Positions 34,751-43,716 of a DNA stretch of 64,000 nt are shown here, piece by piece. Source of the DNA: JAWWOW01 sp033851265 (GTDB lineage: Bacteria > Actinomycetota > Actinomycetes > JAWWOW01); contig JAWWOW010000006.1 of assembly GCA_033851265.1 (NCBI GenBank), forward strand, positions 434,001-498,000, written 5' to 3'. How positions within the stretch are numbered: the first letter of the stretch is position 1; every line of letters begins with the position of its first letter. The position numbers and the translations under genes are program-made. Under the pieces are notes generated by a model. The model made no database searches. It worked only from the letters and a program-made list of their open reading frames with translations, and was not told the DNA's origin.

Positions 34751-35193
34751 GGTTTCAGGGCCCAGCGGACGTTCATCTCGCCGGTCTGCGTACCGCTCTC
34801 GTCCGTGATGGTGACGGCGACAGTGAACTTCGGCGTCTTGCCGTCCTCGAGCTCGGCCAGGATCGTCGCGCGGTCGGCGTCGAGGCGCGCCTCCGCGGTC
34901 ACCTCGCCCTTGGCAACTGCTAGATAGCGGATGTCGGCCGCTGCGGCCAGCGGTGTCACCCGATCCATCAGATCCATGAAGTTCGCGAGTACGACGGCGC
35001 CAGACGCGGTCTCTCCGAGGGCGAACATGATGCCCGCGTGCGGACCGCCGACGTGGTTGTGCAAGTCCGCGCGATCGGGCAGGCGTACGACGGCGCGCGT
35101 CGGCGAGATGTCGACGTACTCCATGCCGATCGTTGCCACGAGGGGCACCGCAGCAGTCAGTCCGTCGGCGAGGGCGTGGAAGTCGGTGGTCAC
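34735..35193 (-). CDS. DUF4442 hotdog-fold thioesterase-like protein
   Basis: A 152-aa hotdog-fold protein (YiiD C-terminal/DUF4442 type): ISPTRAVVRLPDRADLHNHV, GGPHAGIMFALGETASGAVV with the central helix, and AKGEVTAEARLDADRATILA. Probably an acyl-CoA thioesterase or acyl-binding protein; substrate unknown. GTG 35193 gives VTTDFHALADG as the start. The stop codon is formed by the end of repeat D. Divergent from the carboxylate-amine ligase gene with only 37 bp between starts. Confidence 0.82.
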   Translation of the reverse strand: MTTDFHALADGLTAAVPLVATIGMEYVDISPTRAVVRLPDRADLHNHVGGPHAGIMFALGETASGAVVLANFMDLMDRVTPLAAAADIRYLAVAKGEVTAEARLDADRATILAELEDGKTPKFTVAVTITDESGTQTGEMNVRWALKPHRIG

Positions 35194-35230
35194 AGGGCGC
35201 AGCGTAGAACGCCGTAGCATCGCCTTCGCC

Positions 35231-36370
35231 ATGGACATCGAGTTCAGTTCCTCGCCGCGGTCGAGTCTTGGCGTGGAATGGGAGCTCCAACTGGTCGACC
35301 GCGACACCCGCGAGTTGGCGTCGGCGTCGTCAGACATCCTCACCGAGTTGGGTGCGGGGCATCCGGACGGCGAGCATCCCAAGGCGAAGCACGAGTTGTT
35401 CGAGTCGACGGTCGAAATCATCACCGGTGTCTGCCAGACCGTTGAGCAGGCCAGCGCCGACCTCGCCGAAACACTGGCGGAAGTGACCGCGGCAGCGCAG
35501 ACGCGCAACCTCACGCCTATCTGCGCCGGGACCCATCCGTTCACCGACTGGCAGACGCAACAGGTGAGTGACTCGCCGCGCTACCACCAGCTGATCGAGC
35601 GGATGCAGTGGCTGGCGCGCCGGTTGCAGATCTTCGGCGTGCATGTGCACGTTGGTGTGCGGTCTCAAGACAAGGCGATCCCGATCGTCAATGCGTTGAC
35701 GGCGTACGTCCCGCACCTGCTGGCGCTGTCGGCGTCGAGCCCGTTCTGGGAGGGCACCGACACGGGTCTCGCATCCGCGCGCAGCAAGGTCTTCGAGTCG
35801 CTGCCGACGGCTGGGTTGCCGTACCAGCTGTCCGGGTGGGATGAGTTCGAGACGTACATGGACACGCTCATCGGCACGCGCACGATCGAGTCGATCCGCG
35901 AGGTGTGGTGGGACTTCCGGCCGCATCCAGGATTCGGCACCGTCGAGCTGCGCATCTTCGACGGGTTGCCGACGTTGCACGAGATCGGCATGGTCGCGGC
36001 GATCTCGCAGTGCCTCGTCGACCAGTTCGACGTACAACTCGATCGCGGTTACACCCTGCCGACGCCGAAGGGCTGGATCGTTCGCGAGAACAAGTGGCGC
36101 GCTGCGCGCTACGGCCTCGACGCGGACATCGTCGTCGACAAGACCGGTCGCACGCTGCCGGTGCGGGATGCGTTGCGCGAGCTCGTCAACGAGCTGACCC
36201 CTGCCGCCGAGCGGCTCGGGTGCACGGACGAGCTCCACCGCGTCGAGGGCGTTCTCAAGTCCGGTGGCAGCTACCAGCGACAGCGTCGAGTGGCTGCTGA
36301 CAACAACGGCGACCTTCGCGCGGTCGTCGACTCGCTCATGGTGGAGATGAGTGAGGGCCGGCCTCAGTGA
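35231..36370 (+). CDS. YbdK-type carboxylate-amine ligase (GCS2 family)
   Basis: A 379-aa ATP-dependent ligase of the glutamate-cysteine ligase 2 family: SSLGVEWELQLVDRDTRELA, KHELFESTVEIITGVC, FGVHVHVGV, WWDFRPHPGFGTVELRIFDG and ENKWRAARYGLDADIV. YbdK proteins have weak gamma-glutamylcysteine synthetase activity in vitro; in a mycothiol-producing organism the physiological product is unknown. ATG 35231 is chosen. Overlaps the M20 amidohydrolase gene by 4 bp (GTGA), so the ligase and a metallo-amidohydrolase are translated together. Confidence 0.88.
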   Translation: MDIEFSSSPRSSLGVEWELQLVDRDTRELASASSDILTELGAGHPDGEHPKAKHELFESTVEIITGVCQTVEQASADLAETLAEVTAAAQTRNLTPICAGTHPFTDWQTQQVSDSPRYHQLIERMQWLARRLQIFGVHVHVGVRSQDKAIPIVNALTAYVPHLLALSASSPFWEGTDTGLASARSKVFESLPTAGLPYQLSGWDEFETYMDTLIGTRTIESIREVWWDFRPHPGFGTVELRIFDGLPTLHEIGMVAAISQCLVDQFDVQLDRGYTLPTPKGWIVRENKWRAARYGLDADIVVDKTGRTLPVRDALRELVNELTPAAERLGCTDELHRVEGVLKSGGSYQRQRRVAADNNGDLRAVVDSLMVEMSEGRPQ

Positions 36371-37530
36371 CGGTGAGTTGGCTCGAGCAGTGGCTTGGCA
36401 ATCACGGCGACGAGCTCGTTGCGGTACGCCGTCACATCCACGCGCATCCGGAGCTCGGGCGCGAGGAGACCGCGACCACTGAGCTGCTCGTCAACCGGCT
36501 CGCCGCGGCCGGACTGGAGCCGCGCCGGTTGCCGTCGGGGTCGGGTCTGATCTGTGACGTCGGTTCGGGGGAACCCGTTGTCGGTTTGCGTGCTGACCTC
36601 GATGCGCTGCCGATCGATGACACCAAGGACGTCGCCTATGCGTCGTCGGTGCCCGGCGTTTGTCATGCGTGTGGACATGACGTGCACACGACTGCGTTGC
36701 TCGGCACCGGCCTTGCCTTGTCGTCACGGCGCGACGAGTTGCCGGGAACGGTGCGGCTGATCTTCCAACCGGCCGAGGAGCTCATCCCCGGTGGCGCACT
36801 CGATGTGATTGACGCTGGCGGGATGGATCGGCTCCGCGCGCTCGCTGCGCTGCATTGCGCGCCGGCGCTCGAGGTCGGTGAGGTCGGTTTGCGCGTCGGA
36901 CCCATCACCGCGGCCGCCGATTGGGTGGAGGTGCGGTTGGACGGGCCGGGCGGTCACACTGCGCGGCCACACCTGACCGTCCACCTCGTCGACGTACTCG
37001 CGCGGGTTGCGATTGAGGTACCGGAACGGATCGCCGCCAAGCTCGACGGTGCGCCGTTCCAGCTGACCTGGGGCAACGTGCAGGCGGGCGGTGCCGGCAA
37101 CGTCATCCCGTCGAGCGGGCATCTGCGCGGCAGTGTTCGTACGCCGGACACAACACTGTGGGACCGCGGGCGGGAGCTGGTGAGCGAAGCCGTCGATGCG
37201 GTGATCGCGACGACGGGTGCGCGAGCAACGATCGACTACCGCCGCGGCGTTCCGCCCGTCGTCAATGACGAGCACGTGATCGAGCTGATGCGCGCGGGTG
37301 TCGAAACTGCGATCGGTGTCGGTGCTGTGACAACAACTGAGGTCAGCATGGGCGGTGAGGACTTCGGGTGGTACCAGCAGCATGTGCCGGCTGCGATGGC
37401 GCGGCTCGGCGTACGCACTCCCGGGTCACCGACACGTGACCTGCACCGCGGGGACTTCGACGTGGATGAGACTGCGATCGGTGTCGGCGTGCGTTTCCTC
37501 GTCGGCACGGCACTCCAAGCGCTGCGCTAG
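36367..37530 (+). CDS. M20-family amidohydrolase
   Basis: A 387-aa zinc amidohydrolase or aminoacylase of the AmhX/HipO type. Metal ligands are visible in CHACGHDVHT and FQPAEELIPGG, the dimerisation domain in DGPGGHTARPH, and the C-terminal ligand in VSMGGEDFGWY. Such enzymes cleave N-acyl or conjugated amino acids. Its coupling to a carboxylate-amine ligase suggests both act on one amide-linked compound, which is inference. Its stop overlaps the convergent membrane gene in a CTAG. Confidence 0.9.
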   Translation: MTVSWLEQWLGNHGDELVAVRRHIHAHPELGREETATTELLVNRLAAAGLEPRRLPSGSGLICDVGSGEPVVGLRADLDALPIDDTKDVAYASSVPGVCHACGHDVHTTALLGTGLALSSRRDELPGTVRLIFQPAEELIPGGALDVIDAGGMDRLRALAALHCAPALEVGEVGLRVGPITAAADWVEVRLDGPGGHTARPHLTVHLVDVLARVAIEVPERIAAKLDGAPFQLTWGNVQAGGAGNVIPSSGHLRGSVRTPDTTLWDRGRELVSEAVDAVIATTGARATIDYRRGVPPVVNDEHVIELMRAGVETAIGVGAVTTTEVSMGGEDFGWYQQHVPAAMARLGVRTPGSPTRDLHRGDFDVDETAIGVGVRFLVGTALQALR

Positions 37531-38612
37531 GTCGCCGGGCGGATGCCGAAGTCGGCCGCGACGGCTGGCTTGCGCACCTTCCAGATGAACGCGTCGTACC
37601 AGAAGTGCAGCAACCCGAGCGTGTAAATGACGGTCAGGTAGATGTGGGTCGGCACGCGATGTTGCAGTACGACGTCCACGAACAACGCGCACACCAAGAA
37701 CGTCGCCAGCAGCGTCCATCGCCGCCGACCACGTGCGGCCCGACCGAGCGTGCTGCGGTCCGGTGTCGCGCCGCCGTACCTCGTCACCATCGTGCGCTGC
37801 ACGACGACGACGTACTCAACCGTGTGCGCGAACACCCAGGCGACCAGGCCCGCCAGCGGGTCGACAGCGATGCCGATGATCAGCGCCAGGGTCGCGCCTT
37901 GGTAGAGCCACTTCGCGTGGTTCGCGCGATCCCGGTGTCGCCACTCCTGTCGTGCGACGGCGACGAGCGAGCCGAACGCGACCAGACCGACGGGGATGAG
38001 CAGCCACAAGGCATAGGGCTGGATGCGCGTCAGTGTCGTCACCGCATCGGCGTTCGTCGCACCGAGCGAGACGCGGGAGAGTTGGTCCGTCGTGGACGTT
38101 GCTGCACCCGCGGCGACGATGGCAAGACCGATCCACGAGAACAGCAGCACGCGGTCCAACCGAGCCGAGCCGTATCCGGCTTTGCGCGAGTAGATCCGGC
38201 ACAGCCCGTAGCGCTGTTGCACCGTGTGCACGGTGTTCCAGATCGCCGCGATCGGTACGACGATCCAAAGGTCGAGATAGACGGCGACCACCACGAGTGA
38301 GACGGCGACGACCGGGCTCCACGAGAACAACCGGCGGCGCAGCTCGAACTGTTTAGCGTCGCCGTAGATCACCAACAGCGTGAGCGGCTGGTGCAGCAGG
38401 CTGAGGATCAGCGTCCAGGTGACGACGTTGCGGAGCAACGCGTCCCCGCCGGCGGTGTGTGTGGTCGACAGCCGATGCATGAACAGGAACGCCGGGACCC
38501 AGCACAACGAGAGCAGCAGGTCGGTGCGCAACCGGTAGATCCACTGCCAATGGCGTGTAGCAACGGCAGCGGTCGACAGCCCAGCGGTGCTGGAGGCTGC
38601 GAGAGTCGTCAC
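37527..38612 (-). CDS. Polytopic membrane protein, unknown
   Basis: A 361-aa protein with about nine membrane helices (TDLLLSLCWVPAFLFMH, VTWTLILSLLHQPLTLLVIY, VVAVSLVVVAVYLDLWIVVP, ALWLLIPVGLVAFGSLVAVA, TLLATFLVCALFVDVVLQ). Histidines recur within helices (LLHQPLT, NTVHTVQQRYG, FAHTVEYVVVVQ, LLHFWYDAFIWKVRKP), and the NTVHTVQQRYGLCRIYSRK stretch looks like a functional cytoplasmic loop. I do not recognise the family. GTG 38612 with GAGGGGG upstream starts just before the polar N-terminus; it is divergent from mscR. Confidence 0.75.
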   Translation of the reverse strand: MTTLAASSTAGLSTAAVATRHWQWIYRLRTDLLLSLCWVPAFLFMHRLSTTHTAGGDALLRNVVTWTLILSLLHQPLTLLVIYGDAKQFELRRRLFSWSPVVAVSLVVVAVYLDLWIVVPIAAIWNTVHTVQQRYGLCRIYSRKAGYGSARLDRVLLFSWIGLAIVAAGAATSTTDQLSRVSLGATNADAVTTLTRIQPYALWLLIPVGLVAFGSLVAVARQEWRHRDRANHAKWLYQGATLALIIGIAVDPLAGLVAWVFAHTVEYVVVVQRTMVTRYGGATPDRSTLGRAARGRRRWTLLATFLVCALFVDVVLQHRVPTHIYLTVIYTLGLLHFWYDAFIWKVRKPAVAADFGIRPAT

Positions 38613-38686
38613 CGGGTGCCCCCTCGGGATCGGCGCCAGCGTAGCCAGGGATGCTGGGTCCGAGAAGCGGAATGCTGGAGGTTGAG

Positions 38687-39772
38687 ATGCCACACGAAGT
38701 GCGCGGGGTAGTCGCACGGGAGAAGGGCGCACCCGTGACCGTCGAGACGATCATCGTGCCGGATCCCGGTCCGGGCGAGGCGTTGGTCCAAGTGCTGACG
38801 TGCGGCGTGTGCCATACCGATCTGCACTACCGCGACGGCGGCATCAACGACGAATTCCCATTCCTGCTCGGTCACGAAGCGTCCGGCACGGTCGAGGCGG
38901 TCGGCGATGGTGTCACCGACATCGCACCCGGCGACTTCGTCATCCTCAACTGGCGTGCGGTGTGCGGCACCTGTCGGGCCTGCCGGCGCGGTCGACCGTG
39001 GTACTGCTTCGACACCCACAACGCGCTGGCGCCGATGACGCTCGCCGACGGCACCGTGCTGTCGCCTGCGCTGGGGATCGGCGCGTTCGCCGACAAGACG
39101 CTCGTGCACGCGGGTCAGTGCATCAAGGTCGACGCGACCGCGTCACCAGCGGCCGTCGGGCTCCTCGGTTGTGGGGTCATGGCCGGCCTCGGTGCCGCGA
39201 TCAACACCGGCGGCGTGAGTCGTGGCGACAGTGTCGCTGTCATCGGGTGCGGCGGCGTGGGCAACGCCGCGATCGCCGGCGCGCACCTCGCCGGCGCGAC
39301 CACGATCATCGCCATCGACGTCGACGCGAAGAAGCTCGAGGCGGCCAAGAAGTTCGGCGCCACCCACACGATCGACTCGAGTACGTCGGACCCGGTCGCC
39401 GAGGTGCAGGCGCTGACCGGCGGCTTCGGCACCGACGTGACGATCGACGCGGTAGGGCGTCCCGAGACCTGGAAACAGGCGTTCTACGCGCGCGACCTCG
39501 CGGGAACGCTCGTGCTGGTCGGCGTACCGACCCCGGACATGCGGATCGAGATGCCGCTGCTCGACTTCTTCGGACGCGGTGGGTCGCTCAAGAGCAGCTG
39601 GTACGGCGATTGCCTGCCGAGCCGTGACTTCCCGATGCTCGTAGACCTCTACCTGCAAGGTCGGCTCGACCTCGACGGCTTCGTCAGCGAGACGATCGGG
39701 CTGGACGACGTCGAGCAGGCCTTCGAAAAGATGCACAAGGGGGACGTCTTGCGCTCAGTGGTCGCACTCTGA
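38687..39772 (+). CDS. mscR: S-(hydroxymethyl)mycothiol dehydrogenase / S-nitrosomycothiol reductase
   Basis: A 361-aa zinc-dependent medium-chain dehydrogenase. It matches the mycothiol-dependent formaldehyde dehydrogenase (MscR, Rv2259) almost throughout: CGVCHTDLHYRDGGINDE, LLGHEASGTVEAVGDGVTD, structural zinc cysteines in CGTCRACRRGRPWYC, cofactor loop GCGGVGNAAIAGAHLAGA, and RPETWKQAFYARDLAGT / SLKSSWYGDCLPSRDFP. It oxidises S-hydroxymethyl-mycothiol and reduces S-nitrosomycothiol. GGAGG lies 5 bp before ATG 38687. mshA at 21443 makes the needed thiol. Confidence 0.94.
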   Translation: MPHEVRGVVAREKGAPVTVETIIVPDPGPGEALVQVLTCGVCHTDLHYRDGGINDEFPFLLGHEASGTVEAVGDGVTDIAPGDFVILNWRAVCGTCRACRRGRPWYCFDTHNALAPMTLADGTVLSPALGIGAFADKTLVHAGQCIKVDATASPAAVGLLGCGVMAGLGAAINTGGVSRGDSVAVIGCGGVGNAAIAGAHLAGATTIIAIDVDAKKLEAAKKFGATHTIDSSTSDPVAEVQALTGGFGTDVTIDAVGRPETWKQAFYARDLAGTLVLVGVPTPDMRIEMPLLDFFGRGGSLKSSWYGDCLPSRDFPMLVDLYLQGRLDLDGFVSETIGLDDVEQAFEKMHKGDVLRSVVAL

Positions 39773-39822
39773 TCGATTGCGGCCTTACGATCCCGCTGTA
39801 GCGGTCGAAGGGGGCGAGGGCG

Positions 39823-40800
39823 ATGGCGGGGGATAGCGCAGCGATCGGGATTGCCGCGCTGACGGCGTTCGTCTCGACGATCGCCGCGACGCCGGTGCGG
39901 TACATGATCGACCGGCAGCTGATGAAGCAGAAGCACAAGATCGAGTTCGCCTATGAGCAGCGGCGACAACTGCGCGATCTGACCTGCAAGTTCCGTGGGC
40001 GGATCGTCACCGAGGCCGACGCGCTGCATCAGCGGTTGCTCGAGCTGTACCGCTACCAGGAACAGCCGTGGCTGCACCTCGAAGGCAACTACGACGCGGC
40101 GGGCGGTCGACGGCCCTACTTCTTCACCACGGTCTACAGGTTCGCTTCGTTCTCGGCGTTGGCGAGCAAGTTCGAACGCGGCACGCTCTACCTCGACAAG
40201 AACTATGTCGAGCCCGACGACCTCGACAACCTGGCGTATGTCCGAGCGCTGGTCCGTGTCATGACGGACGTCACGCTTTTCGACGACACCGGGTATGTGT
40301 TCGAAACGGGGCGCGACCACTTGTTCCGCGACGAGTACCGCTCGATGTGCGAGGCGCTCCTGCGCGGCGACGCCGACGAGACCGAACTGCACTACGCGGA
40401 GTTCACTGCCCTGCTCGGTGGCGAGCACGTGCTGCAGATGATGTTGGCGTTCTTCGATGGCATCAGCCCGCATGAGGGCCGGCTGCGGTGGGACCGGCTG
40501 GTCTGCTTCGACCTGCTGCTCATGGGGATGCTCAACACGGTCGGTTATGACATGCAGCGGTCGTCGATTGATGACTTCCATCGTGTCGCCGGCGAGATTC
40601 GTAACCCCACGGTGGCAGCCAATCTGCACAAGTGGTTACCAACAATCGGCGTCAGCGAAGGCAAGAGCATCGAGTGCATCGACGAAGCGCTGGAAGCCGT
40701 CGTACGTCGCGGACCTCGCACCGAGTCCCAGCGGGCCGAACACGACGATGGCCCGTTCAGCAAGGTGGACCTGCGCGAGCCGGTGCCGCGGCAGAGCTAG
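39823..40800 (+). CDS. Membrane-anchored helical protein, unknown
   Basis: A 325-aa protein with one weakly hydrophobic N-terminal helix (AIGIAALTAFVSTIAATPV), a helical stretch rich in Q, K and R (KQKHKIEFAYEQRRQLRDLT), and a long, mostly helical soluble domain (YFFTTVYRFASFSALASKFE, LDNLAYVRALVRVMTDVTLF, EHVLQMMLAFFDG). It resembles other bacterial proteins of unknown function with an N-terminal anchor and a long helical domain. Its stop overlaps the convergent lipoprotein gene (CTAG). Confidence 0.7.
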   Translation: MAGDSAAIGIAALTAFVSTIAATPVRYMIDRQLMKQKHKIEFAYEQRRQLRDLTCKFRGRIVTEADALHQRLLELYRYQEQPWLHLEGNYDAAGGRRPYFFTTVYRFASFSALASKFERGTLYLDKNYVEPDDLDNLAYVRALVRVMTDVTLFDDTGYVFETGRDHLFRDEYRSMCEALLRGDADETELHYAEFTALLGGEHVLQMMLAFFDGISPHEGRLRWDRLVCFDLLLMGMLNTVGYDMQRSSIDDFHRVAGEIRNPTVAANLHKWLPTIGVSEGKSIECIDEALEAVVRRGPRTESQRAEHDDGPFSKVDLREPVPRQS

Positions 40801-41354
40801 GTGAGCCCAGCCGCAGCAGCTTCCGCGCGAGCGCACGTGCTCGACACCGTCGGTGGCTCGTTAGCGCCGGGTTGCTCGTCGATCGAGCCGCGTCCATGGT
40901 CGCCGACACCGAGGTTCGCGTTGATCTGAACGTGTCCTGGCGCTAGGTAGAGGGTGATGCTCGCTGCCCAGGTGCCGTACTGCTTGAACCCCGTCAGCGA
41001 GTGCAGTCCCGGATGGCATTGGAGCTGCAGCCAGCGCACCGCACCGAACTTGCGCACATGGGCGACCGCCGCTGACAACGTCGTCGCATTCGGTTGGAAT
41101 TCCGCGTCGCGCCAGATCTGTGACGCACTTGTCTGGCTATTGCCGGGACCTTCGCCTGCTGATCCCTCGCTAATGATGGGAATGGACGTGGAGGCGACGC
41201 CCGCGAGAGGTTCGCGGAACATCTGATCGGCGTTCAGCAGGTTGTACTTCGAGCGGGTGGTTGCGTTCCCGTGCAGGTCGGAGCGGTTGCATCCTGCGCC
41301 TACCAAGAGAACACAGGCCGCGACCGGAATCGCCAGGCACGCGCGTCGCCGCAT
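40797..41354 (-). CDS. Predicted lipoprotein, unknown
   Basis: A 185-aa lipoprotein with a short positive n-region (MRRRACL), hydrophobic core AIPVAACVLLVGAGC and lipobox VGAGC. The mature part includes a Q-C-H motif (VRWLQLQCHPGLHSLTGFKQ) and a second cysteine near the end (VSSTCARAE), which may form a disulfide outside the cell. No family recognised. It starts 39 bp from the tRNA-Thr gene, on the opposite strand. Confidence 0.72.
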   Translation of the reverse strand: MRRRACLAIPVAACVLLVGAGCNRSDLHGNATTRSKYNLLNADQMFREPLAGVASTSIPIISEGSAGEGPGNSQTSASQIWRDAEFQPNATTLSAAVAHVRKFGAVRWLQLQCHPGLHSLTGFKQYGTWAASITLYLAPGHVQINANLGVGDHGRGSIDEQPGANEPPTVSSTCARAEAAAAGLT

Positions 41355-41393
41355 GCCGTGAACGGTAGTCGCAGACTACGATCGAGCCCGTTC

Positions 41394-41467
41394 GCCGGCG
41401 TGGCGCAATCTGGCAGCGCAGCCGACTTGTAATCGGCAGGTTTCCGGTTCGAATCCGGACGCCGGCT
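41394..41467 (+). tRNA. tRNA-Thr (anticodon TGT)
   Basis: A 74-nt cloverleaf without encoded CCA: acceptor GCCGGCG / CGCCGGC, D-stem GCGC, anticodon stem GCCGA/TCGGC with loop CTTGTAA (anticodon 41428-41430, TGT, reading ACA), and T-arm TCCGG-TTCGAAT-CCGGA. No second copy of its 3' end is visible elsewhere in the window, so there is no sign that it serves as an integration site here. Confidence 0.95.
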
Positions 41468-41549
41468 CTCGTCTCTGTGCGACATCTGCTGCTGGTTGAC
41501 AGCGGCCTTGGGCTGATTCTTGACACCTTCGCCCTGCCTCTTCTCCGCT

Positions 41550-41586
41550 CCTCTGCTCTGGTTCTGCTGCGGAGGCAGAGCAGAGG
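41550..41586. repeat. Hairpin of the CCTCTGCTCTG family
   Basis: Perfect 11-bp inverted repeat CCTCTGCTCTG / CAGAGCAGAGG with a 15-nt loop, between tRNA-Thr and the PncC gene. The arm sequence is shared with the longer inverted repeat at 46638-46757, suggesting a second small intergenic repeat family or a tRNA terminator. Confidence 0.55.
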
Positions 41587-41654
41587 GCCAGCGAGGGACA
41601 TCCCCAGCAGCTTGGATCGGTGCAATGTGTGCACCTGTGGGGCATAGCGAGCCC

Positions 41655-42128
41655 ATGAGCGAACAGCAACGGCAAGAGGAAATAGCAGAGCGGATCGCCC
41701 AGGCCGCACGAGATCGCGGCATGCAGATCGCCGTCGCTGAGTCGTTGACCGGCGGCTTGCTGTCGAACCGGCTCGCGGCGGCGTCCAAAGCGAGCGAGTG
41801 GTATCGCGGTGCGGTCGTCGCCTACGCCAGCGAGGTGAAGTACGACCTGCTCGGTGTGCCCAAAGGACCGGTAGTCAGCGCCGAGGCTGCGGAGGCAATG
41901 GCGACCGGCGTCTGCAAACTGATGAGCGCGAACATTGCGGTCGCCGTGACGGGTGCGGGTGGCCCGGATCCGCAGGACGGCCAGCCACCCGGCACCGCGT
42001 TCATCAGCATTCATTGCGACGGTGCGTCGCGCGCCCGCGAGATCCACGTCGACGGCGACGACCCGAGTGACATCGTCCTCAAGGTCTGTACGGCGGCGTT
42101 GGAGATGCTCGCGGACCAGGTGATCTAA
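41655..42128 (+). CDS. PncC/CinA-type nicotinamide-nucleotide amidase
   Basis: A 157-aa stand-alone C-terminal CinA (PncC) domain: AVAESLTGGLLSNRLAAASK with the catalytic serine, GAVVAYASEVKYDLLGVP, and VAVTGAGGPDPQDGQPPGTA. It deamidates nicotinamide mononucleotide for NAD recycling. There is no N-terminal MoeA-like domain, so it is not full CinA, and competence function should not be assumed. ATG 41655 lies 188 bp beyond the tRNA. Its stop overlaps the convergent SDR gene in a CTAA. Confidence 0.9.
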   Translation: MSEQQRQEEIAERIAQAARDRGMQIAVAESLTGGLLSNRLAAASKASEWYRGAVVAYASEVKYDLLGVPKGPVVSAEAAEAMATGVCKLMSANIAVAVTGAGGPDPQDGQPPGTAFISIHCDGASRAREIHVDGDDPSDIVLKVCTAALEMLADQVI

Positions 42129-43009
42129 CTCGGCTTGCGTCCCGGCAGCGGCAGGCGGCGGATACCTGCCGACACTGACTTCACATAGTCGGCGAGGATT
42201 GTCGGCGCGAGCTTCTGCCCGAGAAACAGGCTGACCGCGTCGACACCGACGAGGTAACGCGCGAGCGGCACCGGGTTGTTCAACGCGAGCCGGATGACGC
42301 GCGCCACCCACACTGGATCGGGCATGTAACGATCGGCGAGTCCGGCCGCGGAGTGAGCCCGCTCGTACGCATCGGCGTACGCGCTGTTGGCCTCCGCCGG
42401 CAGCCGGGTCTGACTCTCGGTCCAGATACCGGTGCCGAACCCGCCCGGTTCGATGAGGATGACGCGTACGCCGAACGGTTCCACCTCGACGCGCAATGCG
42501 TCGGTCGCGGCTTCGAGCCCGAACTTGCTCGCGGAGTACCACCCCGCCATTGGCGAGGAAACCCGGCCGGCGATCGAGCTGATGTTGACGATGCGGCCGT
42601 CACCGCGCTCGCGCATGGTCGGCAACACCAGCCGGGCGATGCGCATCGGCGCGACGAGGTTGACCTCGAGCTGGTAGCGCGCGTCGTCATCGCTGACATC
42701 TTCGATCGCGCCGCTGTGCGCGAAGCCCGCGTTGTTGATCACCGCCCAGGGACCGCCGTCAGTCATCGCGTCGATCTCCTTGAACCCCTGCTCAGTCGAC
42801 TGCGCATCCGCGACGTCGAGCAGCACTGTGCGCAGTGGGACGTCGCGCTCACGCGCGGCGACGTGCAGGTCGTTGGCCTTGCTCTCGCTGCGAGCCGTGC
42901 CGATGACGTCGTACCCGGCCCCGGCGAGCTCGAGCGCCGTCGCCTTGCCGATCCCGGAATTCGCCCCAGTGATGACTACTGACTTGGTCATGCCGCCCGA
43001 CGATGCCAT
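42125..43009 (-). CDS. Short-chain dehydrogenase/reductase
   Basis: A roughly 294-aa classical SDR: VVITGANSGIGKATALELA, INNAGFAHSG, catalytic S/Y/K in NISSIAGRVSSPMAGWYSAS and K of the following SKFG, then LIEPGGFGT. The C-terminal extension (VGVDAVSLFLGQKLAPTILA) is typical of SDRs of the 17-beta-hydroxysteroid-like group with unknown substrate. ATG 43009 with AGGTGA upstream is preferred over GTG 43018 and ATG 42991. Confidence 0.87.
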   Translation of the reverse strand: MASSGGMTKSVVITGANSGIGKATALELAGAGYDVIGTARSESKANDLHVAARERDVPLRTVLLDVADAQSTEQGFKEIDAMTDGGPWAVINNAGFAHSGAIEDVSDDDARYQLEVNLVAPMRIARLVLPTMRERGDGRIVNISSIAGRVSSPMAGWYSASKFGLEAATDALRVEVEPFGVRVILIEPGGFGTGIWTESQTRLPAEANSAYADAYERAHSAAGLADRYMPDPVWVARVIRLALNNPVPLARYLVGVDAVSLFLGQKLAPTILADYVKSVSAGIRRLPLPGRKPS

Positions 43010-43070
43010 AGCGCTCACCTAGACTTGCCTTCGGGACCGACCTGACGGGGACTTGGAGGAACGACCGACG

Positions 43071-43703
43071 GTGGCGACGCGAAAGCAGGAGCGTCTGCGT
43101 GACGCGCAGCGACGACAGCGTGTCAACGAGATGCGTCGCCAGCAAGAGAAGGCCGAGCGTCGGCGACGGGCCATCCGCGTGGGCATCATCGGAGTCGTCG
43201 CGCTGGCTATCGTCGGGTCACTCGTGTTCTTCGGCATCAAAGCCGCTAACAAAGACTCGAAGCCGGCGATCGCAGGTGTTCAGACTTTTGGCGACCTCTC
43301 GCGCAAGCACACCCAGGGCCCGGTCACCTATGCGCAGGTCCCACCCGTCGGCGGCGACCACAACCCGGTGCCGCTCAACTGCGGCATCTACACCTCGCCC
43401 GTACCGAACGAGAACGCCGTGCACAGCCTCGAACACGGCGCGGTGTGGATCACCTACCAGCCCGATCTGCCGACAGCTGATGTGCAGACGCTCACCTCGC
43501 TCGTGCGCGGTAAGACCTATGTCATTCTGTCGCCGTACCCCGGTCTGCCGTCGAAGGTCGTCGCGTCGGCGTGGAGCACGCAGTTGAAACTGGACTCCGC
43601 CACCGACCCGCGGTTGACGCAGTTCATCGACATGTACCGCGCGGGTCCGCAAGCACCCGAGCGGGGCGGGGCGTGTGCGGGCACCGGCACACCCGTCTCC
43701 TAG
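43071..43703 (+). CDS. DUF3105 membrane-anchored protein
   Basis: A 210-aa protein: a very basic N-terminal cytoplasmic part (KQERLRDAQRRQRVNEMRRQ), one membrane helix (VGIIGVVALAIVGSLVFFG) and an extracellular DUF3105 domain (GPVTYAQVPPVGGDHNPVPL, LNCGIYTSPVPNENAVHSLE, HGAVWITYQPDLP). The conserved C/H residues (GGDHNP, NCGIY, SLEHGAVW) look like a metal or redox site. Function unknown. GTG 43071 with GGAGG about 10 bp upstream; an upstream TTG at 43053 overlaps that site. Located directly before the Lnt-like gene. Confidence 0.85.
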   Translation: MATRKQERLRDAQRRQRVNEMRRQQEKAERRRRAIRVGIIGVVALAIVGSLVFFGIKAANKDSKPAIAGVQTFGDLSRKHTQGPVTYAQVPPVGGDHNPVPLNCGIYTSPVPNENAVHSLEHGAVWITYQPDLPTADVQTLTSLVRGKTYVILSPYPGLPSKVVASAWSTQLKLDSATDPRLTQFIDMYRAGPQAPERGGACAGTGTPVS

Positions 43704-43716
43704 TCACGCCAACTCG

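Noticed and set aside
41394..41467. tRNA-Thr as an integration site for a mobile island
   Set aside because: No duplicate of the tRNA 3' end, integrase or phage gene is visible in the window.
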